DNA of 64,000 nt from CAZDBA01 sp965224765 (GTDB lineage Bacteria; Planctomycetota; Planctomycetia; Pirellulales; Pirellulaceae): positions 62,001 through 126,000 of the forward strand of contig CBDDAC010000014.1 of NCBI GenBank assembly GCA_965224765.1. The letters run 5' to 3'. The position numbers and the translations under genes were made by a program. Under the pieces are notes generated by a model. That model saw nothing but the letters and a program-made list of their open reading frames with translations. It did not search any database and was not told the DNA's origin. Each line of letters starts with the position of its first letter. Position 1 is the first letter of the stretch. Below are positions 8,736 through 18,587 of the stretch, one piece after another.

Positions 8736-10358
8736 CTATTGTTGCCTTCTCTTGCGCCATTTCAAGCTGATGAGCCACCAACCCGCCAATGAAACTAAAA
8801 GGATCGTGCTAATATTAACGATCGATAGTGCTGCAGTCATGTTGTTGACTCCCGAATGCATCAGGCCCAATGTGAGACGAGGGACGGTCTCGACACCTGG
8901 CGGTAAAACCATTTGGGTCGCGGAAAGATCGCCATAGGCAAGAATAAAGCAAAGGATCGCCACGCCCGTGATTGGCTTCAGATTGGCGTTGATCCCCAAT
9001 TGCCAAAAGGCCTTCCAGTGACCTCCGCCCTCAAGATGCAAATGTTCTTCCAAATCTTCAGGGGTCGAAGAAAAGATGAACCAAAGCAGGACCACGGTTA
9101 TCGGCAAGCAGACGATGACGGCCGCAAGTACCGTCGGTGCGATCGTCCGATTGAAAAGGAATTCGATCCATTTGGTGTCGATTTGAGTGTAGATCTTTAG
9201 CAAGCCAGTTCCAATCACCGGACCTGGTAATGCAAAGCAAATGGAAATGAAGACCAGCAAGAAAAACCTCACGCCTCTATTTTGCTTTGCCAGCCAAGCG
9301 AAAAGGACGCCAACTGCTAATGTGATTGCTACGCAAAAGACGGCAATCAAAAGTGACCAATACGTTTGTGGCGAGTAATCGGTGACTGCCCGTCGGAGCG
9401 AATGCGAAATGCTGTCCAGCGAATGCCCCCCCACGGGACGGCCGTCGATTCGCGTCACTTGAAAACTTGCCCTGGCAATGAGATTCCAAACCGGCACACC
9501 AAATAATAACAAGAGCGTTAGCAGGGTTGCGATTTTGCCAGCGATGCGTTGTGGCGTTTTGGTTCGGACCGGGAGGAAGCTTTCCGAGTGACGGTCCCGA
9601 GGAATCAAGGCAGAGAACACGAGTACAGCGGACAAGACGAGCCAGGCAATCGTTGAGACTTGAAGTCCCAAGCTCAGGCTGTTGTCTGATGCGAGCTGGG
9701 TTGCAGTTCCCGTTCCAAGTAAAGTGCTGAACTGACCTAGTGAAAACCCTAGGTAAACTTGCTCGGCCACCGTACCAATTTGGTAGATGTCAGTGACTGC
9801 GATTTCGCGCGAGCAACAAATGATTGACCAACCTAAGGCTGCAGCCGTTACCGGGAGGTAACGAGGATAGGTAACGTTCCATAGTACCTGCCAGGGTGTA
9901 GAATCCAGCAACGCCTGTTCCTCATGGACTTTGGGCCCGCCGAGGATCATGACGAGGTACAGAATGGCAATCTGGGGTGCGAGTGAAACAGCATGGATCC
10001 ATATCGTGGCAAACCACGCAGAAACGATCGGCTGATTGGCGCCTGTAAACGAGGCTGTTACCCAGCCAAGTTTTCCGAACGCTGCATCCCAGCAACTGAC
10101 CTGGAAAACGATCGGAACCAACGCAAACGCTAGAGTGAGTAACAGGGTGGTCCGTCCTAAAACCGTGGATCTGGCCCCAGCGTTTGCCAGCAAGACGCCA
10201 CAGGGAATTGAGACCACGGCTGCAAGAATTCCCAAAGTGAACGTGTTGATCAGGACCAATCGATCGTAGCTACTTCCCCAAAGAGCCCAAAATCCGAGCA
10301 AAAGTAGAGTGAGGCCAAGCCAGATCCAAATTATCGGTTTCCGTCTATGACTGGGCAT
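8736..10358 (-). CDS. Two-domain ABC transporter permease (iron(III)/thiamine type)
   Basis: 540 residues with about 12 membrane segments made of two homologous permease halves, as in FbpB/AfuB and ThiP. Each half carries an EAA-like loop; the second reads EEHLHLEGGGHWKAFWQLG and the first EEQALLDSTPWQVLWNVTYP. The ATG at 10358 has GGAAG nine bases upstream, so I prefer it to the GTG at 10379. It forms the membrane channel of an importer, but no solute-binding protein or ATPase gene is next to it here, so the substrate is uncertain; Fe(III) is the usual one for this architecture. Confidence 0.85.
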   Translation of the reverse strand: MPSHRRKPIIWIWLGLTLLLLGFWALWGSSYDRLVLINTFTLGILAAVVSIPCGVLLANAGARSTVLGRTTLLLTLAFALVPIVFQVSCWDAAFGKLGWVTASFTGANQPIVSAWFATIWIHAVSLAPQIAILYLVMILGGPKVHEEQALLDSTPWQVLWNVTYPRYLPVTAAALGWSIICCSREIAVTDIYQIGTVAEQVYLGFSLGQFSTLLGTGTATQLASDNSLSLGLQVSTIAWLVLSAVLVFSALIPRDRHSESFLPVRTKTPQRIAGKIATLLTLLLLFGVPVWNLIARASFQVTRIDGRPVGGHSLDSISHSLRRAVTDYSPQTYWSLLIAVFCVAITLAVGVLFAWLAKQNRGVRFFLLVFISICFALPGPVIGTGLLKIYTQIDTKWIEFLFNRTIAPTVLAAVIVCLPITVVLLWFIFSSTPEDLEEHLHLEGGGHWKAFWQLGINANLKPITGVAILCFILAYGDLSATQMVLPPGVETVPRLTLGLMHSGVNNMTAALSIVNISTILLVSLAGWWLISLKWRKRRQQ

Positions 10359-10515
10359 TAAGATGAGCTTCCGTGGCACTTTTGGACAGAAATCGAGTTA
10401 ATGGGATCCGTTCTTGCCTTAGCGGGGTAACAACCGTTCGCTATCGCCAGTGGTATCTAAGTAATCGCATGACTTTGGGATTATTTGGCTCCATTGCCTT
10501 TTAAGGTTAAATCTA

Positions 10516-10533
10516 CCCAATTATTCTATTGGG
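10516..10533. promoter_or_regulatory. Inverted repeat upstream of the LEPR-XLL gene
   Basis: CCCAAT and ATTGGG separated by six bases, about 60 bases before the start of the 1641-residue gene. Symmetry and position suit an operator, but no regulator is known for it. Confidence 0.3.
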
Positions 10534-10594
10534 AGCAGCAATTTGCCGCACTTATCCTCATTTTATTGATTCTTCGGTTTGAAGGACTGCCTCT

Positions 10595-13500
10595 ATGAAA
10601 TCTCCTATGAAGCGGAACAAGCGTTTGTCTTCTAATAAACGCAAGCATCGCGCTGCCCAGCAGAGTGTCAACTACGACACATTAGAACCTCGCCAAATGT
10701 TAGCAACTGATTTAGGTTTAAATCTATCAGGTGCGACTTTGGGAAATGAATCCTCTGATCCAGTACCGGAAGTCACGGGCGACGCAAATGAAAGTTTCGT
10801 CATTCAAGCGGTCAACGGGAATTTTGGAATTTACGATCGAACGGATGGAGTTCGTCTCTTCTCCTCTTCGCTTGAGAACTTTTTTACCGCGGCAGGCGGA
10901 ACCCTATTTGATGACTTGGAAAACCCACAGGTCGTTTATGATACAGGAGCTGATCGCTGGTTTGTGGCCGCGGCGGGAGATTCTGACGGCAACTGGATTC
11001 ATGTAGCGTTCTCGGATACATCTGACCCGACGGGGACATGGCAGCAGTTGCAATTTGCTGCAGACTCAACGGGAATTCATTTGAACGACGATTTGCAGTT
11101 GGGCGTTGATACCGACGCCGTTTATCTAACGACAAACAATCATCGGTTCGGCGTCATCACCGCCCTGCCTGATAACGTATCAATTTACTCGATTCCCAAG
11201 TCGGACATTTTTACGGCCGACCCAACATTGACCAACATGAGTCGATTCGAAGAATTGAGTCCGGCAGCTTTTGGAACCACAATTCAAGTTGCCAGCAATT
11301 TTGATGCGTCCGACGGGCAAGCCATTGCTGTGGGCAAAACACCTTGGGAGTTTACTGGCCTGGCAGCCATAGCCCGGACCAACATTGTTGGTGCCGGCGC
11401 CGCGGGTGCGACTTTATCGGCACCGGTCCGTATTTTTGTTGAGCCTACGCCTCTGCTTCCAAGCTTTCTTCCTGCGCGAAATCCTTGGCAGCCTGCGGAT
11501 AACCTTCTTGGGAATGGTATTGGGACCCGAGACAATTATCGAGTTTCCATTGCTGAGGCAAATGGAAAACTGTTCGGGGCACATACGGTCGTTTTTGATG
11601 ACCAAGATGACAACACGATTGATCGAAACGTGATCAACTGGTTTGAAATCGACACCGCAACCAATAATATTGTCACCAGTCGACGTGGGGTCCAAAACCA
11701 AACTATTCAGCTAGAGTTTCGTGACCTTTTCAATGTGTCAATTGATGTCAACGATTACGGTGTTGTCGTACTGAATTACAACTCTTCGGGTAACGCAGGT
11801 GATGACAACGGCGTCGATCAGTTTATCAATTTCAATTCGACGGTGGGAATTACCGGAAACGGTCTCGATGCGCGTTGGACGCAAATGGAGAATATTGTCA
11901 CGATCCAAGGCGGGCAAGAAGACTATCAGCTGCCACCTTCGCCGGCACTTTGGAGTGCGGGTGCGGTTCGCGTTGATTCGGGCAATCCTGACAGTGGATT
12001 CTGGGGTTTCCAGACCTGGGCAAACACCGGCAATCGTTGGACTGCACAGCTGACGAACATTCTTCCCAAAGATCTGCGAGTTGTGATTGATGGGGATGAC
12101 GGCGACAACAAAATTGTTTTCCGACGAAACGCGGGCAATGACCGATTGATCGAGGTCGAGATTGACGGAGTCGTTACCGATCTTCTGCCATACGGAGTGC
12201 TGGGAACCGTTGAGGTTCGTGCCGGGGCAGGCAATGATGAATTCTTGATTGACTATTCCAATGGCGATCCAGTCCCCGCTGGTGGAGTCGTGATGGATGG
12301 TGGTATTGGAACGGACACGATCCGAACGAATTCCCCGGACGGAGTGGAGTATCTCGTCAATGGGATCGGTAGTGGAAACTACAACACGACTTCCGGTTTC
12401 CGTGGTATCGAAGAACTGGTCGGTTGGACTGGCAATGATTTGTTTCGCTTTGAAGGAATCGGATCCCTCAATGGATCTACCCTAGGTCTCGGTGGAGACG
12501 ACACTTTTTCCTTTGCTGGAACGGGTGGGCTTGCGGGAACTGCCTCTGGCGGCATCGGTTACAACACGGTGACATTCTTTGATCGTCTAGTGACGACCAG
12601 GATCGAGACGAATTCGTTCTCTGCCTTAATGGGGTATGACGGTCGGACCACAGGGTTTCAATCGCCAGTTGCCAGGTTCACTGCAATCAGCAACATGGTG
12701 GGTTCGCAAATCGGTGGTGACCGTTGGGGAGTGATGGACCGCCCCGATTCGACCTGGGTGGTTGACGATGAAGATTCGTTCTACACCCTTGATGCCGTCA
12801 AACTCGATTTCTCGTTCTGGGACATCATTGATGCGACAACCTTTGTGGACACCTTTAATGTGCTCTCCAACTCGCTTGCTCTGATTCAGTTGAACGGTCA
12901 GGCAGAGAATGATGCTTACAACTTTTCATCGGACGCTCCAACCAATCAAGGAAACATCTTTGGATTGGGCGGGTTGGTTCATGCGAACGCGGGCGCGGGT
13001 GACAATACGATGGTTGTCAGCAATGAGGGGGGAACATCGAGCGACGCATTGGTCATTGCTCGAAGAATTACTGGATTTGGTGAAATCGTCTACGATGCCT
13101 TTGGCGGTTCGTTTGATTTGAAACTGATCGGTTCCATCGACAACGACACCTTTAGCCTGCATTCATTCTTGCCCAGCAATACGCTGACGGTTGAGTCGCG
13201 CGAAGGCGACGACTACTTCTCGATTCAGGATTTGAGTAAGGCAAGTGTCAAGTTGTTTGGGGGAACTGGAGATGACACCTACGCGGTTGAAAAAATTCAA
13301 GGGGTTTCGTTCCGAAATCTCGAGATCGTGGATAGTGTCGGTTCTGAACATGATCGCGTGATTATTGTGGGCACCGTATTGCACGAAGTGTTCGTCGTGA
13401 CTGATACAACCTTTGATGACCTCGAAGTCAGCTACATCGGAATCGAAGCCTTTGGTGTCGAGGGACGCGGTGGAAATGATGTGTTCCACGTTCTGTCGAA

Positions 13501-15520
13501 TTTGATCGCGCTCGAACTTGACGGTGAAGGTGGAGAAGACGTCTTTAACTTTGGATCTGATGTGAGTGCCGCCGATATTATCAGCGGTAACATCAAAGTC
13601 GATGGTGGTCTCGGGCTCAACCAGATCAATTTAAACAATCAGCGAGGCGCAGGCGCCGACGTTGTTATAGACGATCAAACCATTGATGGGTTATTGGCCA
13701 ATGATGGAGTGATCCAATACGTTGCTACGGGGGGAACGTTTGGATTGCGAGAAGCGGACGATTTTGGTGGAATTCGCATGATGGGTTCCGACGGTGGTGA
13801 CGACACTATTGATATCAACGGTGTCGTCTCTGAAAATTGGGTTCATCTTTCAGGCCTTGGCGGAAACGACAAGTTCTACATTCGAGCAGCAACTGCGGCC
13901 AATGTTTGGGCCGGTGGTGGAGTTGGTGACGACCAATATCATGTCTTTATTGGTGCTGGAGCTCGAACGGTAACAGCAGTTGATAGTGAAGTTGGCGACA
14001 AGAACCGGATTGAGTATTACGGTAACAACGGTGCCAATTCAGTTGCGGTAACAGGAACGGGTTTGAGTTCGGGAAGCGATATGGTCGCGACGACTGGAAT
14101 GTTCCAGTTTCTCCGAGTTACGACGTTCGATGGCCAGGATGATTTGACTATTAACGGGTCACCTGCCCTGATCACCCACTTTTTGGGAGGTGGGGGAGAT
14201 GATGTGATGAACATCAATAACACGGATGGAATTGTCGGTCTACGCGGAGTCGGCCACGGAGGAATGGATACATTCAATCTCAATGATGTGGAAGTGACGA
14301 CATTCACTCGTGCGGTCGGCGGAGATGCAAATGATACGTTCAATGTCTCGCCCAATGCTCGCGGCAAAGTATCGCTGGACGGACAAGCCTTGGATGATAC
14401 CTACAACGTCGAACTGATGCGGACAGGGTTCCGTCAAGTTGATACCCGTGATACGGGTGGTGGAATTGATGTAACTAACGTGATGGGGACTAATTTCTTT
14501 GAGTCCATTGAAGTTCGCTCGACACGGATTGTGTCGGCGGGGCAACTCGTCGGATACAGCAGTTCAATCGATACTTTGAAGGTGGATACTCGCAACGGTT
14601 CTGATACTGTCGAAGTTTTCGCGTCGGTTGCTCCTGAATTGATCGTTCAGACTGGCAGCGGAAACGACATCGTACTCGTGAGCGGTACTTCGCATGCACA
14701 GGATTTAAAAATCTTTGGGGGTGCGGGCAATGACATCATGACAGTCAAGACGACCCAATCCACGACGAACCTGGAACTACATGGAGAAAGTGGCGCTGAT
14801 ACCTTCAACGTCGGTTCCACGGTTTCCAAGAGCAACGGTAACTTGGGACGGATTCGTGGCGAGATATTCGTTCAAGCGGATGTTAGTCCTGACGGCGGCA
14901 CGGTCGGCGATTTGTTGTATGTAAACGATGCGGCCCTCTTTGCTGCCTACAGTTATGCGGTGACGCCAACCGGTGTGACTGCGACTCCTGGGCCACGAGG
15001 AATTGGTCGTCCGAATTTTGCTGGAGTTGGATTTGACAGGACGCTTGATACCGTTCTCGTTGAAGGTACCAAAGGTTCCAATCACTTTAGTGTGCTTCCA
15101 GGTTTGCATACCTTGGTGAAGATCGATGGTAACTTGCCAAACGTCGGGTCGGTCAACGCAGATACGATCAAGCTGGAAACCGCGGATGGAACGTTGACGT
15201 TGACTGATGTAAATCAAGGCAATGGTTTCTGGTCGTTTACTAATGGCAACAAGAATGTTGAGTTCAAGAATATGGAACTCTGGGAGCAGGGTGGCGCATT
15301 GCCAAATTTGCTTGTCAGCAACATCGGCGAGGAATCCAGTGCCAGTCCATTGGCATTAACCTCGAACCCGACGCTTGGAGTTTCCGTTTCCACGACGGGT
15401 TTGGCGGGAATGCAAGAATCAGCTTCCGTTAAATCGAGAACCAGCAACGTTGACTCTGAGTTTTTGAGAGAGCTGGACAGCTCCGTAGAGGACTTTGATT
15501 TTGATTTTGAGTTGGTGTAG
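10595..15520 (+). CDS. Giant secreted LEPR-XLL protein with Gly/Asp repeats
   Basis: 1641 residues; ATG 10595 has GAAGGA ten bases upstream. A basic leader (KRNKRLSSNKRKHRA) ends in the planctomycete export signal DTLEPRQMLATD. Residues about 50-480 form a folded region with WQQLQF and PALWSAGAVRV segments. From about 500 onward there are many degenerate repeats such as GGTGDDTY, GRGGNDVFHV, GLGGNDKFYI and GGAGNDIMTV, which look like RTX-type calcium-binding turns. I found no cysteine in the chain. The C terminus is very acidic (EDFDFDFELV) and lacks a PEP-CTERM anchor. Likely a surface or matrix protein. Confidence 0.85.
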   Translation: MKSPMKRNKRLSSNKRKHRAAQQSVNYDTLEPRQMLATDLGLNLSGATLGNESSDPVPEVTGDANESFVIQAVNGNFGIYDRTDGVRLFSSSLENFFTAAGGTLFDDLENPQVVYDTGADRWFVAAAGDSDGNWIHVAFSDTSDPTGTWQQLQFAADSTGIHLNDDLQLGVDTDAVYLTTNNHRFGVITALPDNVSIYSIPKSDIFTADPTLTNMSRFEELSPAAFGTTIQVASNFDASDGQAIAVGKTPWEFTGLAAIARTNIVGAGAAGATLSAPVRIFVEPTPLLPSFLPARNPWQPADNLLGNGIGTRDNYRVSIAEANGKLFGAHTVVFDDQDDNTIDRNVINWFEIDTATNNIVTSRRGVQNQTIQLEFRDLFNVSIDVNDYGVVVLNYNSSGNAGDDNGVDQFINFNSTVGITGNGLDARWTQMENIVTIQGGQEDYQLPPSPALWSAGAVRVDSGNPDSGFWGFQTWANTGNRWTAQLTNILPKDLRVVIDGDDGDNKIVFRRNAGNDRLIEVEIDGVVTDLLPYGVLGTVEVRAGAGNDEFLIDYSNGDPVPAGGVVMDGGIGTDTIRTNSPDGVEYLVNGIGSGNYNTTSGFRGIEELVGWTGNDLFRFEGIGSLNGSTLGLGGDDTFSFAGTGGLAGTASGGIGYNTVTFFDRLVTTRIETNSFSALMGYDGRTTGFQSPVARFTAISNMVGSQIGGDRWGVMDRPDSTWVVDDEDSFYTLDAVKLDFSFWDIIDATTFVDTFNVLSNSLALIQLNGQAENDAYNFSSDAPTNQGNIFGLGGLVHANAGAGDNTMVVSNEGGTSSDALVIARRITGFGEIVYDAFGGSFDLKLIGSIDNDTFSLHSFLPSNTLTVESREGDDYFSIQDLSKASVKLFGGTGDDTYAVEKIQGVSFRNLEIVDSVGSEHDRVIIVGTVLHEVFVVTDTTFDDLEVSYIGIEAFGVEGRGGNDVFHVLSNLIALELDGEGGEDVFNFGSDVSAADIISGNIKVDGGLGLNQINLNNQRGAGADVVIDDQTIDGLLANDGVIQYVATGGTFGLREADDFGGIRMMGSDGGDDTIDINGVVSENWVHLSGLGGNDKFYIRAATAANVWAGGGVGDDQYHVFIGAGARTVTAVDSEVGDKNRIEYYGNNGANSVAVTGTGLSSGSDMVATTGMFQFLRVTTFDGQDDLTINGSPALITHFLGGGGDDVMNINNTDGIVGLRGVGHGGMDTFNLNDVEVTTFTRAVGGDANDTFNVSPNARGKVSLDGQALDDTYNVELMRTGFRQVDTRDTGGGIDVTNVMGTNFFESIEVRSTRIVSAGQLVGYSSSIDTLKVDTRNGSDTVEVFASVAPELIVQTGSGNDIVLVSGTSHAQDLKIFGGAGNDIMTVKTTQSTTNLELHGESGADTFNVGSTVSKSNGNLGRIRGEIFVQADVSPDGGTVGDLLYVNDAALFAAYSYAVTPTGVTATPGPRGIGRPNFAGVGFDRTLDTVLVEGTKGSNHFSVLPGLHTLVKIDGNLPNVGSVNADTIKLETADGTLTLTDVNQGNGFWSFTNGNKNVEFKNMELWEQGGALPNLLVSNIGEESSASPLALTSNPTLGVSVSTTGLAGMQESASVKSRTSNVDSEFLRELDSSVEDFDFDFELV

Positions 15521-15553
15521 GCCATCTGGAAACATTGGCAAATAATTAGGCAA

Positions 15554-15588
15554 GGCCGCATGAAGGTTTTTCATGCGGCCTTTTTTTT
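15554..15588 (+). terminator. Terminator of the giant LEPR-XLL gene
   Basis: Perfect 11-bp stem GGCCGCATGAA / TTCATGCGGCC with a five-base loop and eight T, starting 33 bases behind the stop at 15520. Confidence 0.93.
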
Positions 15589-15607
15589 GGTACCGACGGT
15601 CAACAAT

Positions 15608-15638
15608 GATTTGTTTCGGCAGGAGCCTCAACCTCCCA
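15608..15638. repeat. Short interspersed repeat (31 bp), copy 1
   Basis: GATTTGTTTCGGCAGGAGCC followed by TCAACCTCCCA. A near-identical copy is at 49574-49604 and a variant lies inverted at about 43445-43475; the GCCTCAACCTCCCA core also occurs inverted near 28490. This copy sits between a terminator and the parvulin stop. Confidence 0.45.
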
Positions 15639-15657
15639 ATTTAGAGTTCGTTTCGCT

Positions 15658-15939
15658 CTAGTCGGTTCGGTTGGTGATCTTGATAAGGTGAAAGCCAAAT
15701 TGGGTTTTGACGGGGCCGAGAACTTCTCCAACGTCTCCACTAAAGACGACTTCATCGAACTCTTTGACCATCTGTCCTGGGCCGAATTCACCGAGGCCGC
15801 CCCCTTCAAGCCCCGAAGGACAACTTGAATGTTCCATTGCAGCTTCTGCAAAATCTTTGCCACCGACGATTTCGGCTTTGAGGTCTTCGCAAGCTTGTTC
15901 TGTATCAACGAGAATGTGGGATGCTGTGGCTTTTGCCAT
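15658..15939 (-). CDS. Parvulin-type peptidyl-prolyl isomerase
   Basis: 93 residues, a stand-alone parvulin domain like E. coli PpiC. It opens with ATASHILVDTEQACEDLKAE and contains GKDFAEAAMEHSSCPSG, GGLGEFGPGQMVKEFDEVVF and ends FGFHLIKI, all family landmarks including the two active-site His positions (SHIL, FGFHL). No signal peptide, so it acts in the cytoplasm on proline-containing chains. It lies 84 bases downstream of xylA and may share its transcript; no functional link is obvious. Confidence 0.92.
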   Translation of the reverse strand: MAKATASHILVDTEQACEDLKAEIVGGKDFAEAAMEHSSCPSGLEGGGLGEFGPGQMVKEFDEVVFSGDVGEVLGPVKTQFGFHLIKITNRTD

Positions 15940-16023
15940 GGATATTTCCTTGAGTAATTAAAGTGTAAAGTCATGGGGATCGCATTCATTTGATACCCAG
16001 GTGTGGTTGAATAACCACTTGAT

Positions 16024-17334
16024 TTAGATGTATTGGTTGACAATGTTTTCCAGTAGTTCTTGTCTGCCACTGCTGTTGGGGTCCGAATCGCCTTTTTCCA
16101 TCATATAAGAGTTGAGCGATTTGAATGAATGTTTGTCAGTTTCAATTTCTTTGCCAATTCCTATGTTCCAGGAAGCGTAGCGTTGATCGAGGAAATCCTT
16201 GAGTTGACCGTCCGCACGAATTGCTGCGGCGATTTTCAGCCCGCGGGCAAATGCATCCATTCCGCCGATATGGGCGTAGAACAGATCGACTGGGTCGATG
16301 CTCTCACGACGAACTTTTGCATCGAAGTTGACGCCACCGGTGGTGAATCCGTCGTACTTCAGGATCACTAACATGGTTTGTGTGGTCAAATAGATATCTG
16401 TTGGGAACTGGTCCGTGTCCCATCCCAACAGCAGATCTCCTGTGTTGGCGTCGATGCTACCCAAGCAACCCTGTGTACCCGCATAGTCAAGTTCGTGCAT
16501 CATCGAGTGGCCGGCCAACGTTGCGTGATTGGTTTCGATGTTGAGCTTGAAATGATCCATCAAATTGTAGGCTCTGAGGAAGTTGATGCAGGCCGCCGCA
16601 TCGCTGTCATACTGGTGCTTGGTGGGTTCCTTCGGTTTCGGTTCGATCAAGAAGGTTCCGTTGAAGCCAATGTCCTTGGCATGGTCAACTGCCATATGCA
16701 GAAATCGACCGAGGTTATCAAATTCTCGTTTCAGGTCGGTGTTGTAAAGGTTCTGATACCCTTCTCGTCCGCCCCAGAATACATAATTTTCACCACCCAG
16801 TTCTACCGTGACCTCTAGGGCTTTTTTGACCTGAGAGGCCGCGTAAGCGAAGACATCCGCATTGGGGCTGGTTGCGGCACCATGTAAAAATCGTGGGTTG
16901 GAGAATAGGTTGGCTGTGCCCCAAAGCAGCTTGATCCCTGTTCGTGCCTGTTCCTCCTTGAGGACCTCGACGACTTGGTCCAAATTGGCGTTGGTCTCGG
17001 AAAGCGATTGGCCCTCGGGGACAACATCACGATCATGAAATGCATAAAAAGGAGCTTGAAGTTTTTCCATAAACTCAAAGGCGACGCGAACGCGGTTCTG
17101 GGCGTTCTCGACAGAACCGGTCCCGTCTTCCCATGGGCGATCAAGCGTTGGTGCTCCAAAGGGGTCGCTGCCGTTTCCTCGGAAAGTATGCCAATACACG
17201 ACACTAAAACGCAGGTGCTCTGCCATCGTTTTTCCTTCGATGACTTCTTCCGGGTTGTACCAGCGAAACGCAAGTGGGTTTCGAGATTCGGGACCTTCAT
17301 ACTGAATTTTATCGACTTGCGGGAATGCAGACAT
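16024..17334 (-). CDS. xylA: Xylose isomerase
   Basis: 436 residues, typical of class II xylose isomerases. It interconverts D-xylose and D-xylulose (and glucose/fructose) with two divalent metals. The catalytic region AFHDRDVVPEG is at about residue 100 (His100, Asp103). The metal site EPKPKEPTKHQYD is near residue 230, and the C-terminal metal loop SIDANTGDLLLGWDTDQFPT near 330. No xylulokinase or xylose transporter is adjacent, so it may serve a scattered sugar network. Confidence 0.96.
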   Translation of the reverse strand: MSAFPQVDKIQYEGPESRNPLAFRWYNPEEVIEGKTMAEHLRFSVVYWHTFRGNGSDPFGAPTLDRPWEDGTGSVENAQNRVRVAFEFMEKLQAPFYAFHDRDVVPEGQSLSETNANLDQVVEVLKEEQARTGIKLLWGTANLFSNPRFLHGAATSPNADVFAYAASQVKKALEVTVELGGENYVFWGGREGYQNLYNTDLKREFDNLGRFLHMAVDHAKDIGFNGTFLIEPKPKEPTKHQYDSDAAACINFLRAYNLMDHFKLNIETNHATLAGHSMMHELDYAGTQGCLGSIDANTGDLLLGWDTDQFPTDIYLTTQTMLVILKYDGFTTGGVNFDAKVRRESIDPVDLFYAHIGGMDAFARGLKIAAAIRADGQLKDFLDQRYASWNIGIGKEIETDKHSFKSLNSYMMEKGDSDPNSSGRQELLENIVNQYI

Positions 17335-17423
17335 GGGCTTCCAGTTACTGATGCAGAGTTGACGAAGAAAGATTTTGACAGGTCAGTTGCCAAGTCTCAA
17401 GGTGCAGCCGACGTCAGCCAACG

Positions 17424-18227
17424 CTACTTGCCCATTTTTCTACGAAGAATCCAATCGCCAAGTCGTGGAGAAATGGCTGAGGCGATAAAAGCAATTCGAG
17501 CGTATGCCGGGACGATCAACTCGCGTTTACGTTTTACACAGGCTTTCATGATTTTTCGAGCCAAACCTTCGGCGCGAATGCCTTTGATTTTCGCACCAGC
17601 TCCGCCGGCTCTGGCGTGTTCGGGAAGTGGACTGGATTCAGCGTCGTATCGCGATCCTTCATCGGGGCGCGAGATGGGTCCTGGGCAGACCAACAGATAG
17701 TGGACCTCCGAAGGACCTTCGAGCCGAAGTTGATGGGTGTAGGTCGCCATTGCTGATTTTGATAAGGCGTAAGAAGTCACAAAAGGCCAAGCCGTTTTAC
17801 TGGCCAGCGATCCGATATTTACTAGGTGCCCATTGGATTTAGCCAACTCGGGGACCGACGCACGTGCGATGTTGACTGCCGTATTTAAATTGACTTTCAT
17901 CATGAGGTCAATTTTTTCAACGTCGACGTCGAGAACGCTTTCCCTTGTCGATTTTCCCACGCAATTAAAAACCGCGTCGATACGAGCGTGTGAATCCACG
18001 AGTTTAGCAAAGGCTGCCTGGACCGAATCAAAATTACATGCATCTAGCGAAATGGATGAAATCCGCCCTTGGTTTTTCAATTCTTCAGTGATTAGCGCAA
18101 GTCGTTCAGGGGCTCTGGCAGCGATGACAACGATCGCGTCGGCAGCGAGCAGCTCAGAAGCAAGAACCTTTCCGAATCCGGCGGAGCCTCCGACGACGAC
18201 GACTAGCTTGTCTTCCCAATATCCCAC
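17424..18227 (-). CDS. Short-chain dehydrogenase/reductase
   Basis: 267 residues. NAD(P)-binding motif GGSAGFGKVLA near residue 12, AARAPERL acceptor loop, and the catalytic Ser-Tyr-Lys set in NIGSLASKTAWPF and SYALSKSAM. The C-terminal 40 residues are basic (MKACVKRKRELI, ending ILRRKMGK) and may contact a membrane, as in several lipid-modifying SDRs. The substrate is unknown. It is separated from xylA by 89 bases on the same strand and could be co-transcribed with it. Confidence 0.88.
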   Translation of the reverse strand: MGYWEDKLVVVVGGSAGFGKVLASELLAADAIVVIAARAPERLALITEELKNQGRISSISLDACNFDSVQAAFAKLVDSHARIDAVFNCVGKSTRESVLDVDVEKIDLMMKVNLNTAVNIARASVPELAKSNGHLVNIGSLASKTAWPFVTSYALSKSAMATYTHQLRLEGPSEVHYLLVCPGPISRPDEGSRYDAESSPLPEHARAGGAGAKIKGIRAEGLARKIMKACVKRKRELIVPAYARIAFIASAISPRLGDWILRRKMGK

Positions 18228-18587
18228 GTTTTTTGCCTTCAGCCAATAAAATAATACAGTTGTGGTTGTCCAGAGTTGAATCGACGTTCAGTCATCTCGC
18301 CAACGCGGGAACCCCGCTGACTGTAGGGAGAGCGTCCAGGAGTTTTCAGTCACGAAAGCCCCCCCCTCTTTCGCACGCGGGATTCCCATTTGCAACGCGA
18401 TTAGTTTACTTGCACAAAGTAGCTATCAAAGCGTGAATTTCGACGATTGTGTTGATTTAGCCGCTGTTTTAAGCAAAATCGACGATGTGTTAAAGTTTAA
18501 CGATTAGGTGGTCGATGCCGAATATACGGGCAAGATGTCTGAAAACGGTTTCAGACGAGAGTTCACCGTCCATAATGGAATGATTCG
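18228..18587. promoter_or_regulatory. Divergent upstream region with an 8-bp hairpin
   Basis: 360 bases between divergent genes. At 18537-18556 GTCTGAAA and TTTCAGAC flank a four-base ACGG loop, 31 bases before the lipoprotein ATG. It could be an operator or a hairpin in the leader. Nothing else was recognised, although a run of C at 18361-18366 interrupts the region. Confidence 0.4.
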
